The notes: generated by a model not told the origin, from the letters alone. A stretch of DNA of 64,000 nucleotides from Spelaeicoccus albus (GCF_013409065.1 NZ_JACBZP010000001.1:3854518-3918517); one strand, 5' to 3'. Numbered from the stretch's first letter, positions 48,772-59,082 are shown. Program-made: numbers and translations.

Positions 48772-49080
48772 CTACAGCTTGATTTCGATATTGACGTCAT
48801 CGGCCAGGTCGAGACGCATGAGCGAATCGACCGCCTTCGGCGTCGGATCGATGATGTCGATGAGGCGCTTGTGCGTACGCATTTCGAAGTGCTCGCGGCT
48901 GTCCTTGTACTTGTGCGGCGAGCGGATAACGCAGTACACGTTCTTTTCCGTCGGCAGCGGCACCGGCCCTACAACCGTTGCACCAGCACGGGTGACAGTG
49001 TCGACGATTTTGCGCGCCGCACTGTCGATAACCGCGTGGTCGTACGACTTGAGCCGGATGCGGATCTTCTGTCCCGCCAT
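48772..49080 (-). CDS. rpsJ: 30S ribosomal protein S10
   Basis: 102 residues: [20 protein letters not shown] and the NusE/NusG-binding loop region [20 protein letters not shown]. It also acts as NusE in antitermination. First gene of the S10 operon; a 536-nt gap precedes it. Confidence 0.98.
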   Translation of the reverse strand: MAGQKIRIRLKSYDHAVIDSAARKIVDTVTRAGATVVGPVPLPTEKNVYCVIRSPHKYKDSREHFEMRTHKRLIDIIDPTPKAVDSLMRLDLADDVNIEIKL

Positions 49081-49424
49081 GGCGTCGATTGACTCTCTTC
49101 CTTGTCTTTCCGGCCATCAAACCGCATCCGGGTCGGATACGGTTCTGTGCCGGCATGTCTTAAGCTCCGCCTCCGACCCCCGAGGTCGGGTGTGTCGCAG
49201 GCGGCGCGTGAGCATCGTCCGATCATTTTCAACCGATTCGATGCCGTCTCGCTCCGGTTCCTCGTCCCGCCCCGGAGATCCGGTCGCCTGTCGGCGTCCG
49301 GCATGCAACATCGGGAGCGGTGATTCCCCGTCGTCGGCGGGCATAGCACACCCGCTGGTGACGACAACTTGTCCATCGTGCCATAGCCGCTCCCCCAGCG
49401 CAAATTGGCGCCTTCCAGCCCGCC
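49081..49424 (-). promoter_or_regulatory. S10 operon leader and candidate promoter
   Basis: No gene is seen. On the minus strand TTGTCG (49367-49362) and TATGCC (49345-49340) are 16 nt apart and could be the S10 promoter, giving a leader of roughly 250 nt. The leader holds two hairpins: CCGACC/GGTCGG near 49179-49195, and ACCGTATCCG with CGGATGCGGT near 49121-49143. I see no close copy of the E. coli L4-binding structure. Confidence 0.45.
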
Positions 49425-49551
49425 CGCCGAGTGGTGGCGAATGGCTACCCGGCCCCGCCGAGTGGTGGCGAATGGCTACCCGGCCCCGCCGAGTGGTGGC
49501 GAATGGCTGCGAAATCGCCGATTTCGCAGCCATTCGCCACCACTCGGCGGG
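49425..49551. repeat. REP-like array: two half-sites plus full palindrome
   Basis: Two left half-sites (CGCCGAGTGGTGGCGAAT..., starting 49425 and 49456) are spaced exactly 31 bp apart. They lead into a third at 49487 that is part of a full palindrome, 49485-49551, with 33-nt arms around base 49518. The half-sites are separated by the linker ACCCGGCCC. It lies between the tuf terminator and the S10 promoter region. Confidence 0.9.
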
Positions 49552-49572
49552 CGGACAACGGGACGAGGACAC

Positions 49573-49610
49573 AAAAAGGGCCCCGGGGATTGCTCCCCGG
49601 GGCCCTTTTT
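49573..49610. terminator. bidirectional rho-independent terminator after tuf
   Basis: A perfect 17-bp stem whose arms begin with A5 and end with T5 (49573-49589 with 49594-49610, TTGC loop). The T-run on either strand follows the GC stem, so it works in both directions. It starts 7 nt after the tuf stop and is the clearest factor-independent terminator in the window. Confidence 0.93.
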
Positions 49611-49616
49611 CAGGTG

Positions 49617-50810
49617 TTACTTGTTGATCTTCGTCACGCGGCCGGCGCCGACGGTGCGGCCACCTTCACGAATGGCGAAGCGCAAGCCCTCTTCCATGGC
49701 GATCGGCTGAATCAGCTGAACGCTCATGTCGGTGTTGTCGCCCGGCATGACCATCTCGGTGCCTTCCGGCAACGTGATGACGCCGGTGACGTCCGTGGTA
49801 CGGAAGTAGAACTGCGGACGGTAGTTCGAGTAGAACGGGTTGTGGCGTCCACCCTCGTCCTTGCTCAGGATGTAGACCTGGCCCTCGAATTCCGTGTGCG
49901 GAGTGATCGAGTTCGGCTTGACGATGACCTGGCCGCGCTCGACGTCCTCGCGCTTGGTGCCGCGAAGCAGCAGGCCGACGTTCTCTCCGGCGCGGGCGTC
50001 GGGGAGCGTCTTGCGGAACATCTCGATGGCCGTGACCGTCGTCTTGGTCGACTTTTCCTTGATGCCGACCATTTCGATCTCGTCGTTCGGCTTCAGGACG
50101 CCGCGCTCGACACGGCCGGTCACGACGGTGCCGCGGCCGGTGATCGTGAAGACGTCTTCGACGGGCATCAGGAACGGCTTGTCGATATCGCGCTCCGGCT
50201 CCGGGATGCTGTCATCCACGGCGTGCATGAGTTCGACGATGGACTGCGTCCACTTCTCGTCGCCCTCGAGCGCCTTCAGTGCCGACACGCGCACGACCGG
50301 AGCATTGTCTCCGTCGAAGTCCTGCGAGCTGAGCAGATCGCGAACCTCGAACTCGACGAGCTCGAGGAGCTCTTCGTCATCGACCATGTCCGACTTGTTC
50401 AACGCCACCACGATGTACGGCACGCCGACCTGGCGGGCCAGCAGCACGTGCTCGCGGGTCTGCGGCATCGGGCCATCGGTAGCGGCGACCACCAGGATCG
50501 CGCCGTCCATCTGGGCGGCACCGGTGATCATGTTCTTGATGTAGTCGGCGTGACCGGGGGCGTCGACGTGCGCATAGTGACGCTTCTCGGTCTGGTACTC
50601 CACGTGGGAGATGTTGATGGTGATGCCGCGCTGCTTTTCTTCAGGGGCATTGTCGATCGCGTCGAATGCCGAAGCATCGTTGAGATCGGGGTACTCGTCG
50701 TGCAACACCTTGGTGATAGCAGCGGTCAGCGTCGTCTTACCGTGGTCGACGTGACCGATCGTGCCGATGTTGACGTGCGGCTTAGTCCGATCGAACTGCG
50801 CCTTTGCCAC
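49617..50810 (-). CDS. tuf: elongation factor Tu
   Basis: 397 residues from GTG 50810 with GAGGAGGA upstream. GTP-binding motifs: GHVDHGKTT (18-26 region), [13 protein letters not shown] and SALKALEG; domains 2 and 3 are complete ([26 protein letters not shown]). It delivers aminoacyl-tRNA to the ribosome. It follows fusA after a 98-nt gap and ends at a strong terminator. Confidence 0.99.
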   Translation of the reverse strand: MAKAQFDRTKPHVNIGTIGHVDHGKTTLTAAITKVLHDEYPDLNDASAFDAIDNAPEEKQRGITINISHVEYQTEKRHYAHVDAPGHADYIKNMITGAAQMDGAILVVAATDGPMPQTREHVLLARQVGVPYIVVALNKSDMVDDEELLELVEFEVRDLLSSQDFDGDNAPVVRVSALKALEGDEKWTQSIVELMHAVDDSIPEPERDIDKPFLMPVEDVFTITGRGTVVTGRVERGVLKPNDEIEMVGIKEKSTKTTVTAIEMFRKTLPDARAGENVGLLLRGTKREDVERGQVIVKPNSITPHTEFEGQVYILSKDEGGRHNPFYSNYRPQFYFRTTDVTGVITLPEGTEMVMPGDNTDMSVQLIQPIAMEEGLRFAIREGGRTVGAGRVTKINK

Positions 50811-50908
50811 TGGGGTCCTCCTCGTGGGTGCCGTAGGGAATGTTCATCCCTACTGGTCGTTTGGTTTTAGATATTTGCTCTTGCGAGTTTAAGGGTTGAA
50901 AGCTCTCG

Positions 50909-53011
50909 CTATTCGCCCCGGGTCTTCTGAATGATCTCCTCGGCAACAGCCTTGGGGACTTCGGAATAGCTTTCGAACTGCATGGAGTACACCGCGCGTC
51001 CCTGGGTCTTCGACCGCAGGTCACCAATGTATCCGAACATTTCCGAGAGCGGAACATGGGCCCGGACGACTTTCACGCCCGAAGCGTCTTCCATGGACTG
51101 GATCTGTCCGCGCCGTGCGTTGATATCGCCGATGACGTCGCCCATGTATTCCTCGGGCGTACGCACCTCGACGTCCATCAACGGCTCGAGCAGAACCGGG
51201 TTCGCGCGCTTGACGGCGTCCTTGAGCACCATCGAGCCGGCGATCTTGAATGCCATCTCCGAGGAGTCGACATCGTGGTACTGGCCGTCCAGCAGGATGG
51301 CCTTGATGCCCACCAGCGGATAGCCGGCCAGCACGCCGAGTTGCATGGCGTCTTGGATACCGGCGTCCACGCTCGGGATGTACTCGCGCGGGATACGACC
51401 GCCCGTGACCTTGTTCTCGAACTCGTAGATTGTGTCGGTCGTGACCTCGAGCGGCTCGATCGACACCTGCACCTTGGCGAACTGACCCGATCCACCCGTC
51501 TGCTTCTTGTGGGTGTAATCGATCTTGTCGACGGTCTTGCGAATCGTCTCGCGGTATGCCACCTGCGGCTTGCCGACGTTCGCCTCGACCTTGAACTCAC
51601 GCTTCATCCGGTCGACGAGAATGTCCAAGTGCAGCTCACCCATGCCGCCGATCTCGGTCTGGCCGGTGTCTTCGTTCAAGCTGACCGTGAACGTGGGGTC
51701 TTCTTCGGCGAGCTTTTGAATGGCGACCGAGAGCTTTTCCTGGTCGCTCTTCGTCTTCGGCTCGATGGCCACGAAGATCACGGGCTCGGGGAACGTCATC
51801 GACTCGAGCACCACCGGGTGCTCCGGGTTGCACAGCGTGTCGCCCGTTGTCGTGTTCTTCAGGCCGATCACCGCGTAGATGTGCCCGGCGTGGATGTCCT
51901 CGACCGGGTTCTCCTTATTGGAGTGCATCTGGAACAGCTTGCCGATGCGCTCCTTTTTGTTCTTCGTCGAGTTGAGCACCTGGGCCCCGCTGTTGAGGTG
52001 ACCCGAATAGACGCGCACATAGGTCAATTTGCCGAAGAACGGGTGAGTGACGACCTTGAAGGCCAGGGCCGCGAACGGCTCTTCCTTGCTGGGCTTACGC
52101 TCGATGATCTTTTCCGGATCGTTGATGTCGTGGCCCTGGACGCTCGGGACGTCCAACGGCGACGGCAGGTAGTCGATCACGGCGTCCAGCATCGGCTGCA
52201 CGCCCTTGTTCTTGAAAGCCGAGCCGCAGAACACCGGGTATGCTTCCGAGCGGACGACGAGCTGACGGATGCCGTCCTTGATCTCGTCGAGGGAGAACTC
52301 TTCGCCGCCGAGATACTTCTCCAGCATCTCGTCATTGGCTTCGGCGACCTGCTCGACGAGCTTTGCCCGGTATTCCTCGGCCTTCGCCTGCAGATCGGCC
52401 GGGATTTCCTCGGTGGTGTACTCGGCGCCCATCTTGGTCTCGCCGCGCCACATCATCGCTTTCATGGTGAGCAGGTCGACGACGCCTTCGAAATCGCTTT
52501 CGGCGCCGATCGGCAACTGCATGACGAGCGGCGTGGCCTTGAGCCGGTCGACGATCGTCTGCACCGTGTAGTAGAAGTCGGCGCCGAGCTTGTCCATCTT
52601 GTTGACGAAGCAAATGCGCGGCACGTTGTACTTGTCGGCCTGACGCCACACGGTCTCCGACTGCGGCTCGACGCCTTCTTTTCCGTCGAACACTGCGACG
52701 GCGCCGTCGAGCACGCGCAGGCTGCGCTCCACCTCAACGGTGAAATCGACGTGCCCGGGCGTGTCGATGATGTTGATCTGGTTGTCTTTCCAGAAGCAGG
52801 TGGTAGCAGCCGAGGTGATGGTGATACCTCGCTCTTGCTCCTGCGCCATCCAGTCCATCGTCGACGCACCGTCGTGGGTCTCGCCGATCTTGTGGTTGAT
52901 TCCGGTGTAGTACAGAATCCGCTCGGTGGTGGTGGTCTTACCGGCATCGATATGAGCCATGATGCCGATATTGCGGACCTTCTTCAGGTCGTTGAGCACA
53001 TCAAGTGCCAC
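50909..53011 (-). CDS. fusA: elongation factor G
   Basis: 700 residues from GTG 53011, preceded by GAGAGAGAGA; this start gives the family N-terminus [21 protein letters not shown]1 [10 protein letters not shown]3 DTPGHVDF and G4 NKMDKLG are intact, and domain IV holds the GGSGQFAKV loop. It catalyses ribosome translocation. 67 nt after rpsG. Confidence 0.99.
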   Translation of the reverse strand: MALDVLNDLKKVRNIGIMAHIDAGKTTTTERILYYTGINHKIGETHDGASTMDWMAQEQERGITITSAATTCFWKDNQINIIDTPGHVDFTVEVERSLRVLDGAVAVFDGKEGVEPQSETVWRQADKYNVPRICFVNKMDKLGADFYYTVQTIVDRLKATPLVMQLPIGAESDFEGVVDLLTMKAMMWRGETKMGAEYTTEEIPADLQAKAEEYRAKLVEQVAEANDEMLEKYLGGEEFSLDEIKDGIRQLVVRSEAYPVFCGSAFKNKGVQPMLDAVIDYLPSPLDVPSVQGHDINDPEKIIERKPSKEEPFAALAFKVVTHPFFGKLTYVRVYSGHLNSGAQVLNSTKNKKERIGKLFQMHSNKENPVEDIHAGHIYAVIGLKNTTTGDTLCNPEHPVVLESMTFPEPVIFVAIEPKTKSDQEKLSVAIQKLAEEDPTFTVSLNEDTGQTEIGGMGELHLDILVDRMKREFKVEANVGKPQVAYRETIRKTVDKIDYTHKKQTGGSGQFAKVQVSIEPLEVTTDTIYEFENKVTGGRIPREYIPSVDAGIQDAMQLGVLAGYPLVGIKAILLDGQYHDVDSSEMAFKIAGSMVLKDAVKRANPVLLEPLMDVEVRTPEEYMGDVIGDINARRGQIQSMEDASGVKVVRAHVPLSEMFGYIGDLRSKTQGRAVYSMQFESYSEVPKAVAEEIIQKTRGE

Positions 53012-53078
53012 GGTGTCTCTCTCTCGCTTCGTGTTGGGAAGCAACGGTGGCGGGCTGAGCGGCCCGTCGGCGCTGCGT

Positions 53079-53549
53079 TTACCAGCGGTAGTGTGCGAAG
53101 GCCCTGTTGGACTCGGCCATCTTGTGGGTGTCCTCGCGGCGCTTCACAGCGGCTCCCAGGCCGTTGGAGGCGTCCAGGATCTCGTTCTGCAGGCGCTCGG
53201 TCATCGTCTTCTCGCGACGCTGACGCGCATAGCCGACAAGCCAGCGCAGAGCCAGCGTCGTCGAACGGGTTCCGCGGACCTCGACCGGCACCTGGTAGGT
53301 GGCGCCGCCGACTCGGCGGGAGCGGACCTCGAGGGCCGGCTTCACATTGTCGAGGGCCTTCTTCAAGGCGACGACCGGATCGGTGCCGGTCTTTTCGCGA
53401 GCACCTTCCATGGCGCCGTACACGATGCGCTCGGCGGTCGAGCGTTTGCCGTCAAGCAGGATCTTGTTGATCAGTTGGGTGACCAGCGGCGACTTGTAGA
53501 CCGGGTCGACCACGAGCGGCCGCGTGGGGGCCGGGCCTTTGCGGGGCAT
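53079..53549 (-). CDS. rpsG: 30S ribosomal protein S7
   Basis: 156 residues, the usual size: [40 protein letters not shown] and the C-terminal [20 protein letters not shown]. Nucleates the 30S head. Overlaps the rpsL stop by 1 nt. Confidence 0.99.
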   Translation of the reverse strand: MPRKGPAPTRPLVVDPVYKSPLVTQLINKILLDGKRSTAERIVYGAMEGAREKTGTDPVVALKKALDNVKPALEVRSRRVGGATYQVPVEVRGTRSTTLALRWLVGYARQRREKTMTERLQNEILDASNGLGAAVKRREDTHKMAESNRAFAHYRW

Positions 53550-53923
53550 TACTTCTTCTCCATCTTCGCGCCGTACTTGCTGCGTCCCTGCTTGCGTCCC
53601 TTGACGCCCTGCGTGTCGAGCGAGCCTCGGACGATCTTGTAGCGGACGCCGGGGAGGTCCTTCACACGGCCGCCGCGGACGAGCACGATCGAGTGCTCCT
53701 GCAGGTTGTGTCCTTCGCCCGGAATGTAGGCGGTCACTTCGATCTGACTGCTCAGTCGCACGCGCGCAACCTTGCGCAATGCCGAGTTCGGCTTCTTAGG
53801 CGTCGTGGTGTACACACGCGTGCACACGCCGCGGCGCTGGGGGCTCCCCTTGAGAGCCGGGGTCGTGGACTTCCCCGACTTGTCCTGCCGGCCCTTTCGG
53901 ACCAGCTGCTGGATCGTTGGCAC
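53549..53923 (-). CDS. rpsL: 30S ribosomal protein S12
   Basis: 124 residues from GTG 53923 (GGAGA upstream). [19 protein letters not shown] starts the protein. The streptomycin-resistance positions lie in [18 protein letters not shown] (Lys of TPKKPN) and in the [16 protein letters not shown] loop, and both read as wild type. First gene of the str operon. Confidence 0.99.
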   Translation of the reverse strand: MPTIQQLVRKGRQDKSGKSTTPALKGSPQRRGVCTRVYTTTPKKPNSALRKVARVRLSSQIEVTAYIPGEGHNLQEHSIVLVRGGRVKDLPGVRYKIVRGSLDTQGVKGRKQGRSKYGAKMEKK

Positions 53924-54233
53924 TAATATGTCTCCGTTGCTTCTCGATGTTGCGATGGTCTTGCCGCGCGCAGCACGACAAGTCCTCACCTTGCTAGTGG
54001 AACGTGAAGCTATGTGTTCCGTTTCGACTGGTCGGCGCCCTCATGGTCGTCGCCGGACTGTCAGCCGCTGCTCGCCGAATACCGATACCCGGCCATGCGC
54101 GCAACCGCGCGGGCCTTCCAAAGTTACGCACGCGAACTTGCCCGGTTGTACGCGGGCATCAACTAATCTACCTGGTCGACGGTAAGCGGTCAAAATGCAA
54201 GGCTACAATACCCGGCCCGGCGTCCGGAGTCCA
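53924..54233 (-). promoter_or_regulatory. str operon promoter and leader
   Basis: No gene in these 310 nt. On the minus strand TTGACC (54193-54188) and TAGATT (54170-54165) are exactly 17 nt apart, the best sigma-70-type promoter in the window. Transcription should start near 54158, leaving a leader of about 235 nt before rpsL. The leader is rich in GC stems but I cannot assign a known regulatory RNA. Confidence 0.7.
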
Positions 54234-56372
54234 TCATTTCGTCAGATCGAAGATGCTCACGCCGTCGACCGTTTGCTCTGAGTAGTGCGCTTTCACCCAC
54301 GACGTGATTCGGGACGACGGGCCCGTCGACTGTCCGCCGCCCATACCGCCGCCCGCAATGAAGTAGTGGATCTTGCCGGCAGCGACGTCCGCCTTGAATT
54401 CCGCAAGGGTGGGCGACGGATCCGTTCCGTTGAAGCCGCCGATCGGCATGACCGGCAGTTCGGTTGCCAGTTGATATCCGGCCGCGCTGTTGGCGCCAAT
54501 CGTTGCCGCGACCCACGTGTAGTCGCCGGAATCGGCGTCGAGCAGCTGGGTGAGCTTCTTGCCCGGCGTGCTGCCGTTCAAGAGCCCGCCGCCCGAGCCG
54601 TTGCCGGCGCCCGCGGCGTTGCCCCGACCGGGACCGCCACGCATGCCGCCCTGTGTCGAGCCCTGTGAGCCCCGTGAGCCCTGTGCCATGGCGGGCGGTG
54701 TGCCGTGCGGGGGGCTCTGCCCGGGACCGCGCTGCTGCGAACCCTGCTGCGGGGCCCCGTTCCCAGGGCCTCCCGGCGGCTGACCGATGGCGCCGCGCTT
54801 GCCGCCCGCAGTTCCGGGCGCACCGCCGCCCGCCGGACCGCCTCCCGGTCCGCCGCCGAAGCCTGTCGCCGTCGGGCCGGCGCTGACTATCGACCCGCTG
54901 TGTCCGGTGGATGCGGTCTGCAGCGTGTAGGCGAACGGGCCGGCGAGCGCCGTCACCAGCGCAAGAGAGGCGGCAAGTCGCTCACGACGTCGCATCGAAG
55001 CGCCGTTCCGCAGTCTCCGCAGCGTCGCAATCAGTTCGAGAAGGATCGCCGCAGCGATGCCCCCGACCAGGATGACGATGCGCAGCCAGGGATACCAGTC
55101 CGGCGTCCGGCCCAAGAGAACGAATTCCCACACGGCCGTTCCGGCGGTCGCCGGCGCGAGTACGGTCATCACCCAGCCCCGCGAACGATTGCGCCACAGC
55201 AGCACCGTGCCCAGCCCGACCACTGCCGCCAGCGCCGGAGCCAAGGCCACCATGTAGTACGGGTGGATGATTCCGGACATCAGACTGAAGGTGAGTCCGG
55301 TGACGACGAGCCACAGTCCCCAGGCGATCAACGCTGCCCGATACACGTCGGTGCGCCGGGCACGGCCCAGCACGACGAGGCCGGCCGCGAGCACTGCCAG
55401 CGCGGCGGGCAACAGCCAGGAGATCTGGCCGCCCATTTCGGAACCGAACAGCCTGCCGATTCCCGGCGTTCCCCACATGCCGCCGGCTCCCCCCGTGCCG
55501 CCGCCCCCGACGCTGCCCGTCTCATTGCCGGTCAGACGGCCGAATCCGTTGTAGCCGAACGTGAGTTCCAGTATCGAGTTGTGTTGCGAACCGCCGATGT
55601 ACGGCCGATCGGACGCCGGGGTGAGCTGCACGGCCGCGACCCACCATCCGGCGGACACGACAATTGCGGCGGCAGCGCCGAGAAGATGACGGATACGGGC
55701 CCACCAACCATGCGGCGCGCATGCGGCGTACACGGCGACGAGTGCCGGGAGGATCAAGAACACTTGCAGCTGCTTGGTCAGGAAGCCGAACCCGATCAGG
55801 ACGCCGGCCAGGAGGATCCAGCGAGCGCGTCCGGTACGAACGGCGCGCAGGGTCAGCGCGGTGGCCCCGGTCATGAGCAGAACCAACAGTGCGTCGGGGT
55901 TGTTGAATCGGAACATGAGAGCTGCCACCGGCGTCAGTGCCAGGACGAGTCCGGCCAGGAGCCCCGCACACGAGGCGGCGGCACGGCCGAGTCGCCGGAT
56001 CGCCGTCCGGCGCACCGACGCGTAAAGAACGCCGACCGTGGCGACGCCCATCAGTGCCTGCGGCACAAGGATCGACCACGACGAAAGGCCGAATGCGCGC
56101 ACCGACAGCGCCATCACCCACAGGCTTGCCGGCGGCTTGTCGACAGTGATGGATCCCGCGGCGTCGGATGCGCCGAAGAAGAACGCCTTCCATGACTCGC
56201 TGCCGGCTTGCACTGCTGCCGAATAGAACGAGTTCGCCCAGCCGGACGCCGAGCGGCCGACTAGGTACAGTGCAGCGGTCCCGGCCAGGAGCACCAGCAG
56301 CGCCGGCGAGTCCCAACGAAATTTTCTTGATGCGGTTCGACGCCGTGCGGGAGCGGAAGTCGCAGTGGTCAT
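54234..56372 (-). CDS. ArnT/PMT-like lipid-linked sugar glycosyltransferase
   Basis: 712 residues from ATG 56372. A GT-C fold membrane enzyme. The first luminal loop carries the family Asp in VDKPPASLWVM (D78), NNPDALLVLL follows, and GIIHPYYMVALAPAL is the HPYY motif of YkcB-like proteins. About 11-13 membrane helices fill residues 20-500. A Gly/Pro/Gln-rich linker (about 510-610) leads to an outer C-terminal domain (LLDADSGDYTWVAATIGANS). It probably moves a sugar from a polyprenyl-phosphate carrier to an acceptor outside the membrane. It overlaps the upstream glycosyltransferase (ATGA), which likely makes that carrier-linked sugar. Confidence 0.88.
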   Translation of the reverse strand: MTTATSAPARRRTASRKFRWDSPALLVLLAGTAALYLVGRSASGWANSFYSAAVQAGSESWKAFFFGASDAAGSITVDKPPASLWVMALSVRAFGLSSWSILVPQALMGVATVGVLYASVRRTAIRRLGRAAASCAGLLAGLVLALTPVAALMFRFNNPDALLVLLMTGATALTLRAVRTGRARWILLAGVLIGFGFLTKQLQVFLILPALVAVYAACAPHGWWARIRHLLGAAAAIVVSAGWWVAAVQLTPASDRPYIGGSQHNSILELTFGYNGFGRLTGNETGSVGGGGTGGAGGMWGTPGIGRLFGSEMGGQISWLLPAALAVLAAGLVVLGRARRTDVYRAALIAWGLWLVVTGLTFSLMSGIIHPYYMVALAPALAAVVGLGTVLLWRNRSRGWVMTVLAPATAGTAVWEFVLLGRTPDWYPWLRIVILVGGIAAAILLELIATLRRLRNGASMRRRERLAASLALVTALAGPFAYTLQTASTGHSGSIVSAGPTATGFGGGPGGGPAGGGAPGTAGGKRGAIGQPPGGPGNGAPQQGSQQRGPGQSPPHGTPPAMAQGSRGSQGSTQGGMRGGPGRGNAAGAGNGSGGGLLNGSTPGKKLTQLLDADSGDYTWVAATIGANSAAGYQLATELPVMPIGGFNGTDPSPTLAEFKADVAAGKIHYFIAGGGMGGGQSTGPSSRITSWVKAHYSEQTVDGVSIFDLTK

Positions 56373-57688
56373 GATTGGCGTCCTTTGCAGGTCAGCGGGT
56401 GGTCGTCGACCGGCTGACGGTTCAACGGCGGCCGGCTCGGAGGGTCGGTTGCGACGGCGAGTCGAGAGCCTTCGCGAGGTCCGAACACCCAGAAGTGCAG
56501 GAGCAGGAAGCGGATGGCCGTGGCAGCGATATTCGCCGCTACGAGGGCGCCGAGCTCTGTGGCCCGCCCGGCGTCCGGCGCCTCGGTGTGCAAGGCCGCC
56601 AAGGCACCGGACGTCAACGCCCATCCCAGGCCGAAGACGATGAGGCCCCGGCCCTGATGGCGAGCGGCCCCGGCTCTGCCTCGGACGCCGAAGGTCACGC
56701 GCCTGTTGGCGGCGGTATTGGCGATCGCCGTAATGACAAGCGCCGCGAAGTTCGCCGTTTGCGCGCCCAGCGCGGGCGCGAGCAGAAGAAACAGCAACGC
56801 GAACGCGGCCGTGCTGAGAACCCCGATGAGCCCAAAACTCATGATTTGGTGTGGAAGCCGGTGTGCGCCGGCCGGACGGCGTCCGGAGCCGGGGAACGCC
56901 GCATCGTCCGCTATTTCCCGAAGCGGATAGCCGCCGCGCACCCGGGTGCCGATCATCCGGACCACGCCGCGCAGATCCTCCCGGGCGGTGGCGACGATGT
57001 CGACCGAGCTGTCCGGGTCGTCGATCCAGTCAACGGGTATTTCGTGGATCCGCATCCCCGCCCATTCGGCAAGAGTCAACAGCTCGGTATCGAAGAACCA
57101 TCCCACGTCGGAGACAAACGGCAGCAGGGCACGTGCCGTATCGCGCCGGACCGCTTTGAAGCCGCACTGAGCGTCGGAATATCGGATGTCGAGCGCCGTT
57201 TTGAGAATGGTGTTGTACCCGCGCGATATGAATTCGCGTTTCAGGCCGCGTTGTACGCGTGCGCCGTGGGCAAGTCTGCTGCCGATGCTGATATCGGAAT
57301 GTCCGGAGGCCAAGGCAGCAAGGGCGGGCGCCAATGCGGTGAGGTCGGTGGAGAGATCGACGTCCATATAGGCGCATATGTCCGCGTCGGAGGTCTGCCA
57401 GGCCGTTTTCAGCGCTCGCCCCCGGCCCTTGCGATTCAAGCGCAAGTAGCTCACGTCGTCGAAGCGCTCCGCCAAGCGGCGGGAAATGGCAGGCGTCCGG
57501 TCGGTGCTGGCGTTGTCGACGATGATGATGCGGACCCGGTACGGCAAATCGCGGCTGGCCCTGCGCAGTCGCATGGCCGCAGCTTCCACGGCAGCTTGCT
57601 CGTTGAAGACCGGGAGCGCGATGTCGACTGTGACCGCCCGGTCGCTGACCGTGTCGCCGGATCTGCCGGCCGCCTGAGAATCCGTCAT
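56369..57688 (-). CDS. GT2 polyprenyl-phosphate glycosyltransferase fused to GtrA domain
   Basis: 439 residues. The cytoplasmic GT2 domain (about 18-270) is DPM1/GtrB-like: ALPVFNEQAAVE, DNASTDRTPAIS, AYMDVDLSTDL with the DxD motif, and YSDAQCGFKAVRRD. Residues about 285-415 form a GtrA-like four-helix membrane domain (FGLIGVLSTAAFALLFLLL, ANTAANRRVTFG). It should load a sugar on polyprenyl phosphate, with GtrA as candidate flippase. Operon with the ArnT-like enzyme; the 246-nt gap upstream separates it from pfkA. Confidence 0.9.
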   Translation of the reverse strand: MTDSQAAGRSGDTVSDRAVTVDIALPVFNEQAAVEAAAMRLRRASRDLPYRVRIIIVDNASTDRTPAISRRLAERFDDVSYLRLNRKGRGRALKTAWQTSDADICAYMDVDLSTDLTALAPALAALASGHSDISIGSRLAHGARVQRGLKREFISRGYNTILKTALDIRYSDAQCGFKAVRRDTARALLPFVSDVGWFFDTELLTLAEWAGMRIHEIPVDWIDDPDSSVDIVATAREDLRGVVRMIGTRVRGGYPLREIADDAAFPGSGRRPAGAHRLPHQIMSFGLIGVLSTAAFALLFLLLAPALGAQTANFAALVITAIANTAANRRVTFGVRGRAGAARHQGRGLIVFGLGWALTSGALAALHTEAPDAGRATELGALVAANIAATAIRFLLLHFWVFGPREGSRLAVATDPPSRPPLNRQPVDDHPLTCKGRQS

Positions 57689-57934
57689 TGCCCAAGCGTG
57701 TCGAGCGTGGCTATGCCGATACTTTGATCGGCCATTGACTGCCCTGTGGGGCGAAAATTCGCAGCCGGCGCACAGCTTTTCCGTGTGGCTCGAGGCCGGG
57801 TCTCAACTTCTCCCATCGTGCCCGGTGGGCACGTCGGCGGCCGAGGGGACGGTTATTTGCCGCCGTTCCGAGCAGCTGAGCCGCCGTCGACGGCGGTGGG
57901 CTGCCGGGCCGTCATCGATAAATCGGCGCCCCGG

Positions 57935-58960
57935 CTAGCCGAAGAGAATCGCCGCTTCGTCGTAACGGTGTTGCGGCACTGTCTTCAGCACATCGGTGGC
58001 ATCGGCGAACGGCACGTGGACGATCTCGGTGCCGTTCAACGCCACCATCGTCCCCCACACGCCGCCCACGACCGAATCGATGGCCGCCATTCCGAGCCGG
58101 GTGGCCAGGATCCGATCGTATGCGGTGGGCACACCGCCACGCTGCAAGTGACCGAGCGTAGCGCAGCGGGTCTCAATACCCGTGCGCGCCTCGATTTCCG
58201 GCGCCAGTTGCTCGCCGATCCCGCCAAGACGCGGACGCCCGAAGGTGTCGAGCCCGCGTTCGGCATGCGGATGTTCGTGGCCGGCCGGGATGAACCCTTC
58301 GGCGACGACGACGACCGGGGCCCGGCCGCGGTCGTTCGCCTCGTGCACCCATTCGGAGATCTGGTCGAGGGACGCCGGCTGTTCCGGTATCAAAATGGCG
58401 TGCGCCCCGGAGGCCATGCCCGCATGGAGGGCTATCCAGCCAACGTGACGGCCCATAACCTCGACCACCATGCAGCGGTGATGCGATTCCGCAGTGGTGC
58501 GCAGCCGGTCAATGGCTTCGGTGGCGATGGAGACTGCCGTGTCGAACCCGAAGGTGTAATCCGTTGCCGACAGGTCGTTGTCGATGGTCTTCGGCACGCC
58601 GACGATGTTCAAGCCCTCATCCGACAGTCGCCGAGCGGCGGTCAGCGTGCCTTCTCCCCCGATGGCAATGACCGCATCGATGTCGAGCCGTGCCAGCGTG
58701 GCCTTGATCGATTCGGTTCCGCCATTACCGTCGAACGGGTTCGTGCGTGATGTGCCCAGAATCGTGCCGCCAACCTTCGACAATCCCCTGACGTCGCGTT
58801 GCTCCAAGTCGAAAACGTCACCCTCGACTAGGCCTCGCCAGCCGTCGCGGATTCCGGCGAAATGCTGGCCGTAAATCCGCACGCCTTTCAACACGGCACC
58901 GCGAATGACGGCGTTCAATCCCGGGCAGTCGCCTCCGGACGTCAGTATTCCGATCTTCAA
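57935..58960 (-). CDS. pfkA: 6-phosphofructokinase
   Basis: 341 residues from TTG 58960, 9 nt after AGGAG. ILTSGGDCPGLNAVIRG starts the protein; GGEGT is at 101-105, PKTIDNDL at 123-130 with the catalytic Asp, and VEVMGRHVGW follows. Gly104 is the residue of ATP-dependent enzymes, but Lys124 is typical of pyrophosphate-dependent or mixed groups, so the phosphoryl donor is not settled by sequence. It commits fructose-6-phosphate to glycolysis. A palindromic operator candidate lies about 55 nt upstream of the start codon. Confidence 0.95.
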   Translation of the reverse strand: MKIGILTSGGDCPGLNAVIRGAVLKGVRIYGQHFAGIRDGWRGLVEGDVFDLEQRDVRGLSKVGGTILGTSRTNPFDGNGGTESIKATLARLDIDAVIAIGGEGTLTAARRLSDEGLNIVGVPKTIDNDLSATDYTFGFDTAVSIATEAIDRLRTTAESHHRCMVVEVMGRHVGWIALHAGMASGAHAILIPEQPASLDQISEWVHEANDRGRAPVVVVAEGFIPAGHEHPHAERGLDTFGRPRLGGIGEQLAPEIEARTGIETRCATLGHLQRGGVPTAYDRILATRLGMAAIDSVVGGVWGTMVALNGTEIVHVPFADATDVLKTVPQHRYDEAAILFG

Positions 58961-58972
58961 AGAGTCAATCTC

Positions 58973-59002
58973 CTATTTTTGCGGCACCTACTTTTGCGGC
59001 AC
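58973..59002. repeat. 15-bp tandem repeat in the pfkA leader
   Basis: CTATTTTTGCGGCAC (58973-58987) and CTACTTTTGCGGCAC (58988-59002) differ at one base. They lie next to the pfkA ribosome site, between it and the palindrome at 59014. Confidence 0.8.
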
Positions 59003-59013
59003 GTCGAATGAAA

Positions 59014-59034
59014 AGTTACGACAGTGTCGTAACT
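59014..59034. promoter_or_regulatory. 21-nt perfect palindrome, candidate operator of pfkA
   Basis: AGTTACGACA and its reverse complement flank a single central base (59024). Its size and spacing fit an operator for a dimeric TetR-type repressor. On the minus strand it overlaps promoter-like TAACTT, so binding should repress pfkA. No regulator gene is adjacent. Confidence 0.6.
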
Positions 59035-59082
59035 CACCACCGATCATAGAGGTAGCGGCCGTCCGTGCGCGCACCGCCCGCG

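Noticed and set aside
49425-49551. CRISPR-like array (31-bp period)
   Set aside because: Only three units, with identical 9-nt linkers instead of unique spacers, ending in a full palindrome; no cas genes.
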